Below, one piece after another: positions 12,501-22,928 of a stretch of DNA of 64,000 nt; within the stretch, counting starts at the first letter, position 1, and every line of letters starts with the position of its first letter. Where the stretch lies: the NCBI RefSeq assembly GCF_047948215.1, contig NC_134455.1, positions 160,500,575-160,564,574 of the forward strand, read 5' to 3'. This DNA is from Lycorma delicatula. Its lineage: Eukaryota; Arthropoda; Insecta; Hemiptera; Fulgoridae. A program made the position numbers and the translations under genes. The notes below the pieces were generated by a model, which worked only from the letters and a program-made list of their open reading frames with translations, ran no database searches and was not told the DNA's origin.

Positions 12501-14139
12501 GTGTTTAAATAACTTTAAAAAAAAAATTATACTATATAATAAATTGTCACCCTCGGGCTTTTTAATTATCCTATATTAAGGGGCAATGTTTGTCAGGAAT
12601 GTTCTTTTTTTGGCAGTCATGTTTTTAATTTTCAATATTTATCTGTAAACTAAAAGACCACTTTATATTTTACGATAATTAAAAATGACTAAATGTGATA
12701 AATAAATGGCACAACACACAAAATTAAAGATTTTTTAAAGAAAAATACTAAAAAAAAATTAATAATAATAAAACAATTAAACTAATTAAAAAATAATTTA
12801 CCTAAAATTAAATTGACCAATACAAAACAAAACAGTTAAATTACATATATCCATACTCTTTGCACCCTAACTACAACCTAAGGGAAAAATAATGCCATCA
12901 TAAGACCCTATACCCCTAATCGTAATCCGAACTAAAATTAAAAGTATAAGAGCGAAATAAACTGTGGTACAAATGTTAATAAAAAGGTATGACCGATTAA
13001 AAGGAACAACTATGCGCAACATAAAATTTTCAATGGACCCATTGATCACAGCACAACTTACCTCAACAATTTTATTTGCAAGTATAAAATAACGTAATAT
13101 TTTGAATACATATTTAACTCTGAAAAGATGCCAACACTTTTCTACACAGTTTTGTGGTTACCTACCAAACGATACAGCTGAGGAAAACATTTACCCATAG
13201 ACAAACACGAATAAAAAAGAACGAAACATATTTACTTTTTTTTTGGAATTATGCACTAAATTTATACATAAATAACCGATAACAAAAAACCCTTATAATA
13301 ATAATAATAATTTCATATTATAATATTGTAACCTCTAATTTCATGAAATTATGTTTACAGCTACCGAAAAAAACCTGTAAAAATAAATATCCCAATAATA
13401 TTGAATCACCTATTAAAAAAACAAAACAAAAATGCAAAACATACAACCGCAATGATAAAAAAAACACAACGGCAGAAACTAACGAGTAGTTTAACTCAAC
13501 TGTTGTTGTGAGTGTAGTAAAATAGAACTTTGTAACCATAGAGTCCTATGATGATAACAAAGAGATTACGCTAGATATCAAAGTGTTTAGAAATTGTGAG
13601 TACCCAGCGAACAAGTTACTTCAAATTTCTTAAGTTTGCACAAATACAGAGACTTATTCATTTGAGTAGTTAACATAAAAATTATAAAAATTTGCTAAAA
13701 AATAAAATGCTAAAATTAGGTAAAAGTAATCTGTCCTATACTTACTATGTAACGTTTTCGTTAACAAGGTAGATAGCAGTAGAACATTGATTTGTATATT
13801 ATTCTACAGTGAAGTAAACCTGCATGAATTATTTAATTGTGCTTACTTCAACTAAGTAAAAAAAAACCTGAACAGAATTTGTTGACTCCGCATTTGTAAA
13901 CAACAAATATTCACAAAATGAAAATATTAATTTATTGGTGTGTTAGTAGCAGAGTAATAAATGATTTAGGAATTCAAGAATTCCTTTCCATCCTGAACAA
14001 TAATATTAAGGATTAGATTATGTTCGACTTTGTTCACTTTAAAGGCAGTGCTGAATATCTAATATTAACTAAAATCTCTCTGTCTTCGGTCATATTTTCT
14101 TTGCTGTTAGAAATTACTCTACATAACCACAAAATACAT
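12501..14139. other. AT-rich intergenic sequence, no gene supported
   Basis: Frames at 12867-13049 (-) and 13318-13539 (-) are hydrophobic and AT-driven, with no recognisable domain and no splice or promoter context. I leave them uncalled. Confidence 0.45.
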
Positions 14140-14235
14140 GGGGCTGGATGAAAAATATTGTGTACAAGAGAAAAGTTCATATGCATGAAGTGCTGGCTGC
14201 TCATATTACAAATGCTGCCACACAAATTAATTAAA
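14140..14235. repeat. Left arm of a perfect 96-bp inverted repeat
   Basis: Every one of the 96 bases is the reverse complement of 14988-15083. Read on the plus strand it codes for a transposase C-terminal segment GWMKNIVYKRKVHMHEVLAA, the same sequence that the right arm codes on the minus strand. The two arms enclose 752 bp of AT-rich sequence with no recognisable transposon content. Confidence 0.95.
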
Positions 14236-14987
14236 CACACAATAATGTAAACAAAATTACTCCAAAATACTATTTTACTGCTACAATAGAAAATTAATAT
14301 CCTCTTAGTACAAATTAAACTGTATTTTACAGATTCAGATAGCGTAACCAACACTTTCTGAGCTTATTCTACAAACAAAAATAATGAAAAAGTTCATTTA
14401 AATATGGGACCAGTTATATACAAATGCTCCATTAGCAAGTTACGGATAGTGAAATATTTTGCCCTGATTCCTTTGCAGAGAATGAAATAAAACCATACTG
14501 AATTATAGGAACACAATTTAAGGGGTAAACTTAATGATTTTTAATCTGACAATAGAATAAAACAGGTTTTACAATCATATCACTAATAGGTTTTATATCT
14601 GACAAAAAAAAATTTTCCAAAAACACATTTTTAAATATGTTTATAGAAAAAATTTGTTAAATGACTAATAAATGCATAAACTTTATTATCAAACCTTGTA
14701 ATGGATTTAATTGTGAAACGTTCATGTAAAATAGACCAATAAAAAACAAATAAAAGTTCAAGAAATTTGATTTTATTTCTAACACTTACTGTATGAAAAC
14801 TTTGAAATGTTATCATTAACAGAAATTGAAGTTAACATACAATTGATAAATTATTTCAAAAATAGAAATGTAATTGATACATTTAACAAAGTATACAATA
14901 TTTTTTTTTAAATTTGTCTTTCTATCTCAAAAGATTTGTTTGCACACTTTCGGATTGCAAGTGTTGCTTTTAGCAATTCTACATGAC

Positions 14988-15083
14988 TTTAATTAATTTG
15001 TGTGGCAGCATTTGTAATATGAGCAGCCAGCACTTCATGCATATGAACTTTTCTCTTGTACACAATATTTTTCATCCAGCCCC
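14988..15083. repeat. Right arm of a perfect 96-bp inverted repeat
   Basis: It is the continuous 3' end of the transposase relic that runs on the minus strand from about 15990. The left arm at 14140-14235 is therefore most simply an inverted duplication of this end. Confidence 0.95.
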
Positions 15084-15990
15084 ACATGCAAAAATCTAGA
15101 TCAGATCAGAATCTAGTGTTAGATCAGGTGATTTTGGTGGCCAGGAGTGTGGCCCACCACAGTCAATCCATTTCTCTGGAAATTGTTCATTTAAGTGTGC
15201 TATATGGCACATTAGAAGTGGAGAGCGCACCGTCATGAACATGTGGCATCTTGATTCTTGTGAAACATCTTCTAATAGTAGCACCAAGTAGATGTCAGAA
15301 ATTAGATGTCCTGGGAGAATGAGTGGTCCAATTAGCTGATCATAAACTAGACCACACCAGACATTGACACTAAATTGGTGTTGTGTGTGGATTGACTTCT
15401 ACCCAAGTGTGTTCATTGTGAAGGTTACTGATGCCATTTACGTAAACTAAACCTCATCAATAAATAAACTGAACCTGTACAATCGGTGATTCATATCCAA
15501 CCAGTTGTAATATTGCAAATGAAAAGGACTCTCTTAGCTGAATAATATGGTAAGGATACAGCTTGTTGTTATGAAGTGTCTTCCACACCATTGACTGGGA
15601 AACTCCTAACCGCTGGGAAATGCATCATGTACTAACACCAATACTGCGTTGAGTAGCCTCGATAATGATTTCATCGATATCGGCATCATAATGGGCAGAC
15701 AGTCATGATGAGAACTAATCCTGCTGGGAAGTGTACTCGTTTCTACTAGTGTATGGAATGTTTCACTAATTGCTTTAAGATTTAGAACTGCGGTTAGAAA
15801 AATATCTTTGATATTCTGCAGTAGCTGTTATATTTCCATCACAAACCACCCAAGACATATACTGTGTTGATGTATTCCTCAGTTGTGAATAATGAAGGCA
15901 TTGCTGTAGTATGACACCAATTAAAACAAACATACATACACACACTTAATTAGACTACACAGTTCTGGCAACAATCACAGCAATAACACA
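14988..15990 (-). pseudogene. DUF4817-type (Tc1/mariner-like) transposase relic
   Basis: Minus-strand frames carry, in order, a degraded N-terminal helix-turn-helix region, a NVWCGLVYDQLIGPLILPG segment (about 15300-15370), LNEQFPEKWIDCGGPHSWPP then KSPDLT (about 15110-15190), and the C-terminal GWMKNIVYKRKVHMHEVLAA (about 15000-15080). This is the pattern of the insect 'DUF4817 domain-containing' transposases, where the usual text is FP.RWIGRGGP..WP.RSPDLTPLDFFLWG.MK..VY. The SPDLT-to-FLWG part is frameshifted here. Stops throughout make it a pseudogene. It is bounded on the left by the 96-bp inverted repeat arm. Confidence 0.75.
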
Positions 15991-16629
15991 GAAAATGCAG
16001 TTCACTGATGACACAGCAAAACACATTGTTGGCCTGCTGATTTTTGCATAATCAACTTACAAAATCATAATTTCTTAAATTTTCAATTTGTCAGTGAATC
16101 AAGATACATAAACTTTATTGTCTGAGTAACAGTAATATCAGTTTTTTACTTTATTCGTTTTTTTTAATTTTATTTTTATCTTTAATACAACACTATTTTT
16201 GTTGTACCATTGTTCCTTGTAGGAAAGCAAATGTGGTTAGTACATGTAATCCCTTCATTTTAATGTAGTGTTAATAATAAAATCAGATTTCTTGAACTTG
16301 TATTTGTTTTTTATTGAATTCTCTAAATTAAATTATTCTCTGAATAAAATAAAATTATATTTATTCCCTAAATTAAATTCTCTACAAGTTTTATTAATAC
16401 ATTTTATGTATTTATTAGTCATTTAACAAAGTTTTTATATTCCAAATGTAAAAAAAAAGTGTTTTTGGATAACAATATTTTTTTTGTTGAATAATATACA
16501 AACTGTTGGAGGTATGGTTTTGGAACCTGTTTTATGCAATTTGTCAGGTCAAAAACCATAAGAAACTCCATAATTTGGGTTTACCCCATAATTTAGGTTC
16601 TTAGAATTCAGTATGGTTTTATTTTACCC
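15991..16629. other. AT-rich sequence, no gene seen
   Basis: No coding frame or structured repeat that I can support. Confidence 0.5.
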
Positions 16630-16745
16630 TTTGCCCAGGAATCAGGGAGAAATTTTTCGCTATTTTAACTCACTAATGAAGCGTTTCCGGACCCATGTTT
16701 ATATATGAACTTTTTTCACTATTTTCAGCTAGTAGAATGTGCTTA
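16630..16745 (-). repeat. Dispersed repeat shared with 52795-53350
   Basis: Read on the minus strand it contains AAGTTCATATATAAACATG and GGTCCGGAAACGCTTC, followed by a GCGAAAAATTTCTCCCTGATT segment. The same series appears on the plus strand at about 52865-52945 (TTCATATAAACATAG, TTGGAAACGTTTTG, GCGAAAGATTTCGCCCGGATT). This is a second, shorter and inverted copy. Confidence 0.65.
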
Positions 16746-17330
16746 GAAAGCACTGGTAACACTACGCGAGTCACTGTGTATAAACACTTGTACTTGCTAG
16801 ATTATTTAGTATTATGTTATATGATATGAACAAACTTAACATTTTTATTAAACCTATTTTAATAAACAGATGTAAAATGTAATACTATTATCTATAGTCT
16901 AAACATAATAATTTATAAATAACAAAGTACAAAGAAAACATGCGCTGCCCATCATTTGATGTAAAAATCTAATCTTAAGCAAATGTAAATCTGTAAAATA
17001 TTTTAACAATATGAAGAACTAACTACTTTCAGACAATAGTTGATGTTAAAATAATTTTCTTTAATCAGTAAATGAATAATTTTGTCATTTTCACAGATCA
17101 GAATGCTTATTAACATAAATAATTGAGTAGCTTGTGTATAATATAGGCACAAACTTCCAGTAAATGGGCTGAATTAAACTGGAATTAAGAAGGGTTTTTG
17201 TAAGGGATTTTGATCTAACATTTCTTTTACAGTTCAGCATTCAATAAAAATAGCATGGTTAAGATTAAAGAATTGTTTCATTTGAAGAGAATTAAAACTC
17301 AGAACTCAGTCAGAGAACAGAATATATTGA

Positions 17331-17395
17331 TTTTTTTTGGGGAGATTTGTGGGCAAAGAACGCTTTGGCATTATCATTTCCCAGGATTATATCGA
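17331..17395 (-). repeat. LINE 3' tail fragment
   Basis: On the minus strand it ends with AATGATAATGCCAAAGCG, TTCTTTGCCC and an A-run. The same 3' motif (GATGATAACGCGCAGACG, TTTTTCGCCC, A-run) closes the LINE whose 3' end is at about 34336, so both belong to related I/Jockey-type elements. Confidence 0.6.
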
Positions 17396-17799
17396 TGATG
17401 TAACCAGTGGTGTATGCAGAATTTTGTTAAGAAGGGATCATTATTAAAATTGTTTACAATTGCCATTGGTATTTTAAATTTTGTGTATTATTTTATTATT
17501 ATTATTTTTTTTTTTGTTTATGGGCATTGAATTCTAAGGTCATTAGCCCTTGTCAAATTCTTAAAAAGAGATTAATATCACCATTAGGGTCGTCATGTGT
17601 AAGGTTGTAAAGGGCCCTTACATTTTATTTAAAAGCACAAATATACACGTAGCGTTTAACCACAAAACACTAAAACAACACTTTTGGGGTATAAAAGGCC
17701 CTGATTTAAAATTAAAAATGATAAAAGCAAAGTATATAAGAATGGAAAAGATAATTCTTTACAATACTGTTATCTCCTTTTACCTGTATTGTTTATTTT

Positions 17800-18552
17800 A
17801 TAGCACCCACAGGGCTACCAGAACCGTCGATAAGCAGCACATCAGTCATCCTAGGATGCCGTGGCAGTTAACTCCCCCCTATAAATAGACCTGTAGGACG
17901 TAACCCTTCGGGGTCCTCCCAGCATCATAAGAACAATCTGACCACCTGTTCAGAACAGCAAGAGAACCCCTTGGCGAAGAGGCTGCCCTTCCTGGTCCTG
18001 TCCTACTTGGCTCCAGGTATGTATTGCGCATACCCTTAGCCCCGCATCTCCAGCCCACCCTTGAGGGTCCCTCATGCCATCACTGGATACATCCCAACTT
18101 TCCTACTCATGCACACATATTACGAACAGCTTTGTGTTCATTAAGAACGTCGCGGACGACGACGGACATGGATCGGCGTCGGGTTCAGACGCCGATTGAG
18201 AGACGGGAACTTGGAAGACCCCTGACACGGGAGTCGCAACAGTCACCGCCCCTGACAGGTAAGACACAAGCCCCCCTGTGTGGTTTTTGGTGACTTCTGT
18301 GGTTTAGAGGCTACCTCGGTTGCAGAAGGCTTGGGAGCCTCCATAACAGACTGCGAAGCAGTCACTTTCTTCCGGTCATTATATAATATTTGTCGTAAAA
18401 GGACGTGGCCTTCTGCTCGGCGTCCGTTTTCTTCTGGTCAAGCCCACTTTTGTGTTTCGAAGACGTGTCATCAGAAGTCTGTACTATTATCTTTGGCTTT
18501 ACAGTTTCTTTACGACTGAAAGGCTTCATTTTGTTTCCTATTATCCTTTAAA
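17800..18552 (-). pseudogene. Decayed remainder of LINE B coding sequence
   Basis: GC-richer sequence between the ORF1 frame and the 3' UTR. Lysine-rich minus-strand fragments around 18400-18520 (KPFSRKETVKPKIIVQTSDD) resemble the C-terminal tail of ORF1, but I find no endonuclease or RT motif. Overlapping plus-strand frames at 18024-18293 and 18280-18519 are shadows of this GC-rich DNA. Confidence 0.45.
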
Positions 18553-19140
18553 TCATGCTAGCCAAAGCGAGCACAAATTTATTAATAAGCCAAAGTGAGG
18601 ACATGAGTGGCTGAGAGTAGAACCTCGCCGTTCCTCAATGTTCAACCTGCGGCACTCTATTACTCCTTGTGGTGTCAATTCCTCAACTATTTCCTGCTCC
18701 GTACAGTTCAGAAGATCCCGACAGACCACAACACCCTTTGAGGTGTTGAGCGTGCCGTGTGGATCGACACGTACAGCAAAATCTCCAATATTCTTGAGCC
18801 CTAGGATCTTCTGTGATTGAACATCGTTCGTAGCCTCCACATGAAGTCCTTTAAAGGTTTTCCTGATTTCCCTGACTGGGCCTCCAGCACATTTAGTTAT
18901 TTCTCGAGCAATGAGAAAAGAACTCACCCTCGGGAAATTTCTATCTTCCTTTGTGATAACCAAATACTTTGGTTTCGGTATGTTGCTCTTGTAAAAAGCT
19001 CTTTGAAAGCTCTTAGCCTCAATTTCTAGTCGTCGTGATTCTGCACTCTTTCTCCGTTTCGCCTCAGGTGAAACGGCTGGTTCTAAGCGAGGGTGTTTAC
19101 GTGAATCCTCTGCCACATTTGGTGATTGTTCAATTTGCAT
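18553..19140 (-). CDS. LINE B ORF1 (gag-like) protein, truncated
   Basis: The 195-codon frame starts with an ATG just after the 5' UTR. It has a basic, disordered N-terminus (residues 1-50) and then an RRM-like region with PKYLVI near residue 57, a GLHVEATNDVQ segment near 98, and GVVVCRDLLNCTEQEIVEEL near 136, followed by TPQGVIECRRL. This matches the arrangement in ORF1 of LINE A (PKYLVIK, GLFIEALNDVQ, GVVV, NCSEEEIV). Such proteins bind LINE RNA. The last 25 residues diverge, and the zinc-knuckle region of a normal ORF1 is missing, so the frame is probably truncated by a mutation near 18640. It is a transposon protein, not a host gene. Confidence 0.8.
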   Translation of the reverse strand: MQIEQSPNVAEDSRKHPRLEPAVSPEAKRRKSAESRRLEIEAKSFQRAFYKSNIPKPKYLVITKEDRNFPRVSSFLIAREITKCAGGPVREIRKTFKGLHVEATNDVQSQKILGLKNIGDFAVRVDPHGTLNTSKGVVVCRDLLNCTEQEIVEELTPQGVIECRRLNIEERRGSTLSHSCPHFGLLINLCSLWLA

Positions 19141-19909
19141 GGTTCTTAATCCCTTCTGTAGGAAGGCTAGCCGCCGGTGTACACCCCCACTCCAGGACTA
19201 CCAACCCGGGAGGTCCGGTCCGGTACTCCGGTGGAACCGGCATATATCTTGGCAGAGAGCGGATGCGCAGTCTCTGCACTGACTCCAGGCCCCTACACAC
19301 CGAGCTGTTCAGGGCTCCCATGCGCCGACATACATGCTCATGTATGTCGGCGCACCGACAGTTAAGGTGTTCACCTTAACTACTTTCTTGCCATCGCGGG
19401 AGGCATGTGGACAGCGGAAGGGCCTCCGTTACATCTGCAATTACTTCGAACCTGGCCGCCACTTCGCCAGCTCTAAAGATGGTATGATCCATTGTCATAA
19501 TCAATTAAATTTTCGTAGCTGCAGGTGGTCGCAAAATCCAGTCCTTAAATACGGCCTATAGATGTAGCTAGGCCGACAAGTTACATCTGCGAGGAAAACA
19601 CTCGGAGCCTCGTTAGCCAGCATTAAGAATAGTACTTATGTACAGCTGTTTCCACCCTGGACGTGGAACATAGGTGTTATGTCTGGACGTGGGGATTAAC
19701 TACCTCAGGGCATTATTTTTTTTTCGACAGTTATTGGGCATCGACTATCAAGTTCGACTATCAAGATAACACATAAATAAAAGTGTAAAATAACAAAAAT
19801 TCTACATACATATAATCATTTTGGTATATACGACTTACCGATACATGGCTTGAATACACTTAGTCGTTGAGAGAAGCTCCACAACCGGATGGGATGTAAA
19901 AGGTCCTAT

Positions 19910-20586
19910 TCAGTACAAAACAGAAATAAATAAAAGAAGAGAATATCTAAATATCCTCTCTGGACATAGAAAATATTCCAAAGACATGCATTCTAAAATT
20001 AAATTTAAATACAGTAGAAGAGACGGCTGCATGAAGAAAAAACAGCAGGTCTTTAATAGCACATTCTTCGTTCTCAAAATTTTCTTTATTCCTCCTTCTA
20101 TTTTAAATTGACGACGCAGATCCCCATCTAAGATGCAATCTTCCAATAAGTGTTTGACTGTCAACGGTTGCTGACACTCCTCACAAACCGGTCTATCGTT
20201 GCCAGTCAATATGTAATTCGACATTATGTTCGTATGTCCTATTCGCAACCTTGATATAACAACCTGCTCTTTCCTCTTGATCGTAGAGGGAGAGGTCCAC
20301 TTGCAAGGAGAGTCTTTCACGGTGTTAAGTTTCGTTGTTAACCCTTTCCAAACTTTGTACCATTCACGTCTGTCACAACCAGACACGTGATACTTAACGT
20401 CGCTAGGACTGAAGGGAATTCCCTCGCGCTCAGGCGCGTCATAGCCGTTCGAGTTGGTTCATCCGCAGTCTCGTTTCCAGCAATACCGGAGAGTCCTGGG
20501 ATACACATCAGTTTCCTCTGTTGTCCCTTCTTGCTTAGCATCCGGAGCAGTGCAGTATCACTTTCACCAAGGGGTCCGTTGAGCAC
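19910..20586 (-). pseudogene. LINE A RNase H end and C-terminal region
   Basis: Two overlapping minus-strand frames. The first (20586-20338) has CIPGLSGIAGNETADE, the classic WVPGHxGIxGNExADE RNase H C-terminal motif with its last catalytic Asp. The second (20386-19910) has VVISRLRIGHTNIMSNYILT followed by CEECQQPLTVKHLLEDC, the conserved post-RNase-H cysteine-histidine segment of these LINEs. The frames overlap by about 50 bases, pointing to a single frameshift near 20350. Confidence 0.8.
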
Positions 20587-20654
20587 GCATCTGCAGTACT
20601 TGAATACCAGTCACTGAGTCGCTGCAGATCAAAAAGGATGGTATATGATAGTGC

Positions 20655-21940
20655 TCACAATATCTCAGAGCTTGCCAAATGACTTACAACTCCGCAGTAT
20701 AAACAGATGCAACAGGCGGCAAGGACCACGAATGAAAACGTCCGCGTAATGGAAGGCACTGCCAACCCCGTTCGCCTCTTAGAGTCATCCATGTATAAAA
20801 CTAGCTCCTGGTCGTGTTGGCTCACAAGCTCCCGAAAACGATGAATTATTTCTTGAGAATTACATTGCTTAAAAAGTGCATCCATTCGAAAAAAGGCCGA
20901 TGGAAGCAGCCACGATGGTGATTCACACATCATTGATTCAACAGCTCTTGGAAGCACAATGTCGTACTTATCCATCAGTTCTCGAGCTCTGATTCCGGCC
21001 GGCCTGGTATAGATCTGACGCCGGTTGTAAACTTCTTGGAAAGGATGTCTTGTGAACGCTGGTCCATTTACTTGGTGATGACGTGACATTGACTGCGTAG
21101 CACAGTAACAGAGTGTCTTTTCGAAAACGTAGTAGAGACAATCCTGATTTACGTCGACGGGACTGGTACGAAATGCTCCAGTCGCATATTGAATTCCGGC
21201 GTTTTGTACGACGCCCAAGGCTTTTAGACAGCTCGTTCGAGTCGAGGAATAAACAACACAGCCATAGTCGATTCTTGATTGTATTAATGAAGTATTCAGA
21301 CGTAGAAGAACTTTTCGATTCGTACCCAATTGATATTCGACAAACATTTGATTATGTTTAATGTTTGTTTGCATTAAACCCAAAAACTTGACTTCTTCTT
21401 TATGTGCAACTTCAACAACCTGTATTGTAAGTCGTGGACTAGGATATGCTCCTCTAAAGCGACAGAAATGTACGGGGTATAACTTGTAGGTTGAGAACCT
21501 GAAGCCAGATCTTTCAGCCATATCAATAATATCATTGATTGCTCGTTGTAACTTGTACCAGACCATTGTAGTTTACGTGCCGGCATAGAAGATCGCCAGA
21601 TCGTCGACATACATACATTTACCAATTTCCACTGGTATTGCTTGTAGAACCCTATTGACAGCAATTGTAAAACTGGGTACCGCTAAGTGGTGATCAGTGC
21701 GGAATTCCATTTTGTAATCGCCTACTTGTCGAATAGGTGTTGCCAACGCGTACTTTTATACTTAGCTGAGATAAATAGCTGGCGATAATCATAGGAAGAT
21801 TTCCACGTAATCCCCATTCATGCATTTGTTTTAAAATTCCATACATCCACATCATATTAAATGCTTTTACAAAGTCTAAAAATATGCCTACGAAGTGCTT
21901 GTTGTTAATAAAAGCATTCTGGATGCTTTTTTCGCAGGTA
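20655..21940 (-). pseudogene. LINE A reverse transcriptase and RNase H start, broken
   Basis: The RT palm is recognisable: FLDFVKAFN near 21870 (domain A, usually LDFEKAFD), then a frameshifted middle, then MYVDDLAIFYAG near 21600 (YxDD active site) followed by one stop, and a 303-codon open frame (21566-20655) that holds the thumb (SRIDYGCVVYSSTRTSCLKA) and the start of RNase H (LVLYMDDSKRRTG, equivalent to the YTDGSK motif with the first Asp). The endonuclease-to-RT linker ends at about 21940 with an ARRT-like motif and jumps at once to domain A, so the RT fingers (several hundred bases) have been deleted. Confidence 0.8.
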
Positions 21941-22177
21941 ATATGGTGCGTCTGGCGTAGGCACGATGTTTTTTAAAATATATTAATTTCTTCGGGGTAG
22001 TACGTTTCTTGAATAAATTGAATGCTTTCGTTTTCTCATTAACTGCTATATTTATTTCGGCGCTCCACCACGGTACAGTGGGTTTCGTCGAAGTTGCATG
22101 GTTTTACGAATGTTTTCCTCTGTTGAATTTAAAATTGCCCGTGTTGCTACTTTTATGTCTTCATCGATGTTTCCAGT

Positions 22178-22917
22178 TTAATTTGGCATAACAACGTTGT
22201 TTGTGTAGCCAGTCCAATCGGCACGTTTAAGACACCATTGCCGAATAAAATTTGGTGCTTTTTGCCGTACATTTGTTTTAATTATCACTGGAAAGTGGTC
22301 GCTTCCATGAAAGTGTTCGTCAACGTTCCAATCCAAGGAAACCGACAATGCTGGACTGCAAAATGGCAAATCTATCGCCGAAGTTTCACCATTTTTTATA
22401 TTGAAAAACGTTCCTGTACCTTTGTTTAACAAGATTAGCTCTTTGTTCGATATAAATTCTTCGACGTTGCGCCCTCTGCGTTCCAATCGTTGTGAACCGC
22501 AAAGTGGATTATGCGCATTGAAATCCCCTACCAGAATTATCGGTCCAGGGAGTTGGTCATATAAGTTCATATAAGATCATCAATGTTCTACTTGCCGTCT
22601 GACAGATATATGTTACAGACGGAGACTTCAACCGGAGATAATAAACATATGGTGACAGCTTGTAATGCAGTTGTATAATTCAGTTGTATTCGTCGAAAAG
22701 GCAGATGCGAACGTACAAGAGTAGCAACACAACCACTTGCTCGCCGATCAGGTTCAACAACTGTACATATTACATCATATCCACGTAGATGGAAATCATG
22801 TTCTGGCTTAAAGTGTATTTCTTGAAGAAACACGCATGTAGGATTGTGCTCATTTATAAGTAGTTGAAGCTCAGACAGGTGTGAGACACAACCGTTAATA
22901 TTCCATTGTATTATATT
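22178..22917 (-). pseudogene. LINE A endonuclease domain (start of ORF2), broken
   Basis: The APE-type endonuclease starts with IIQWNINGC near 22910. It continues with NPTCVFLQEIHFKPEHDFHL (the catalytic Glu of the QE motif), then after a frameshift at about 22575 with LPGPIILVGDFNAHNPLCGS (the GDFN-H motif), AIDLPFCS (usual IDL motif) and HGSDHFPVII (the SDHxP catalytic His). All key endonuclease motifs are therefore visible, in two frames. This enzyme nicks target DNA to prime reverse transcription. One frameshift plus stops separate the halves. Confidence 0.82.
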
Positions 22918-22928
22918 CTCGATTTCTT

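Larger units (their letters stand above)
17500..19712 (-). mobile_element. I/Jockey-type LINE 'B', internally deleted
   Basis: A minus-strand element with a GC-rich 5' UTR (19712 to about 19141), an ORF1 start at 19140, a run of decayed sequence, and a 3' end near 17505 made of an A-run followed by TAA repeats, typical of I-type elements. At 2.2 kb it lacks any endonuclease or reverse transcriptase, so the middle has been lost. Its 5' end directly abuts the 3' A-run of LINE A at 19713. ORF1 resembles ORF1 of LINE A, so the two are related but not recent duplicates. Confidence 0.75.

Noticed and set aside
13318..13539. 73-codon minus-strand frame as a small membrane protein
   Set aside because: Hydrophobic composition is what AT-rich DNA gives by chance. 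No start context, splice support or homologue that I know.
14034..14354. 106-codon minus-strand frame as a gene
   Set aside because: Its most structured part is the antisense of the 96-bp inverted-repeat arm. The rest has chance composition.
18024..19561. Several plus-strand frames of 60-114 codons in the GC-rich LINE B region
   Set aside because: They overlap the minus-strand ORF1 and 5' UTR of LINE B and have no family resemblance. They are shadows of GC-rich DNA.
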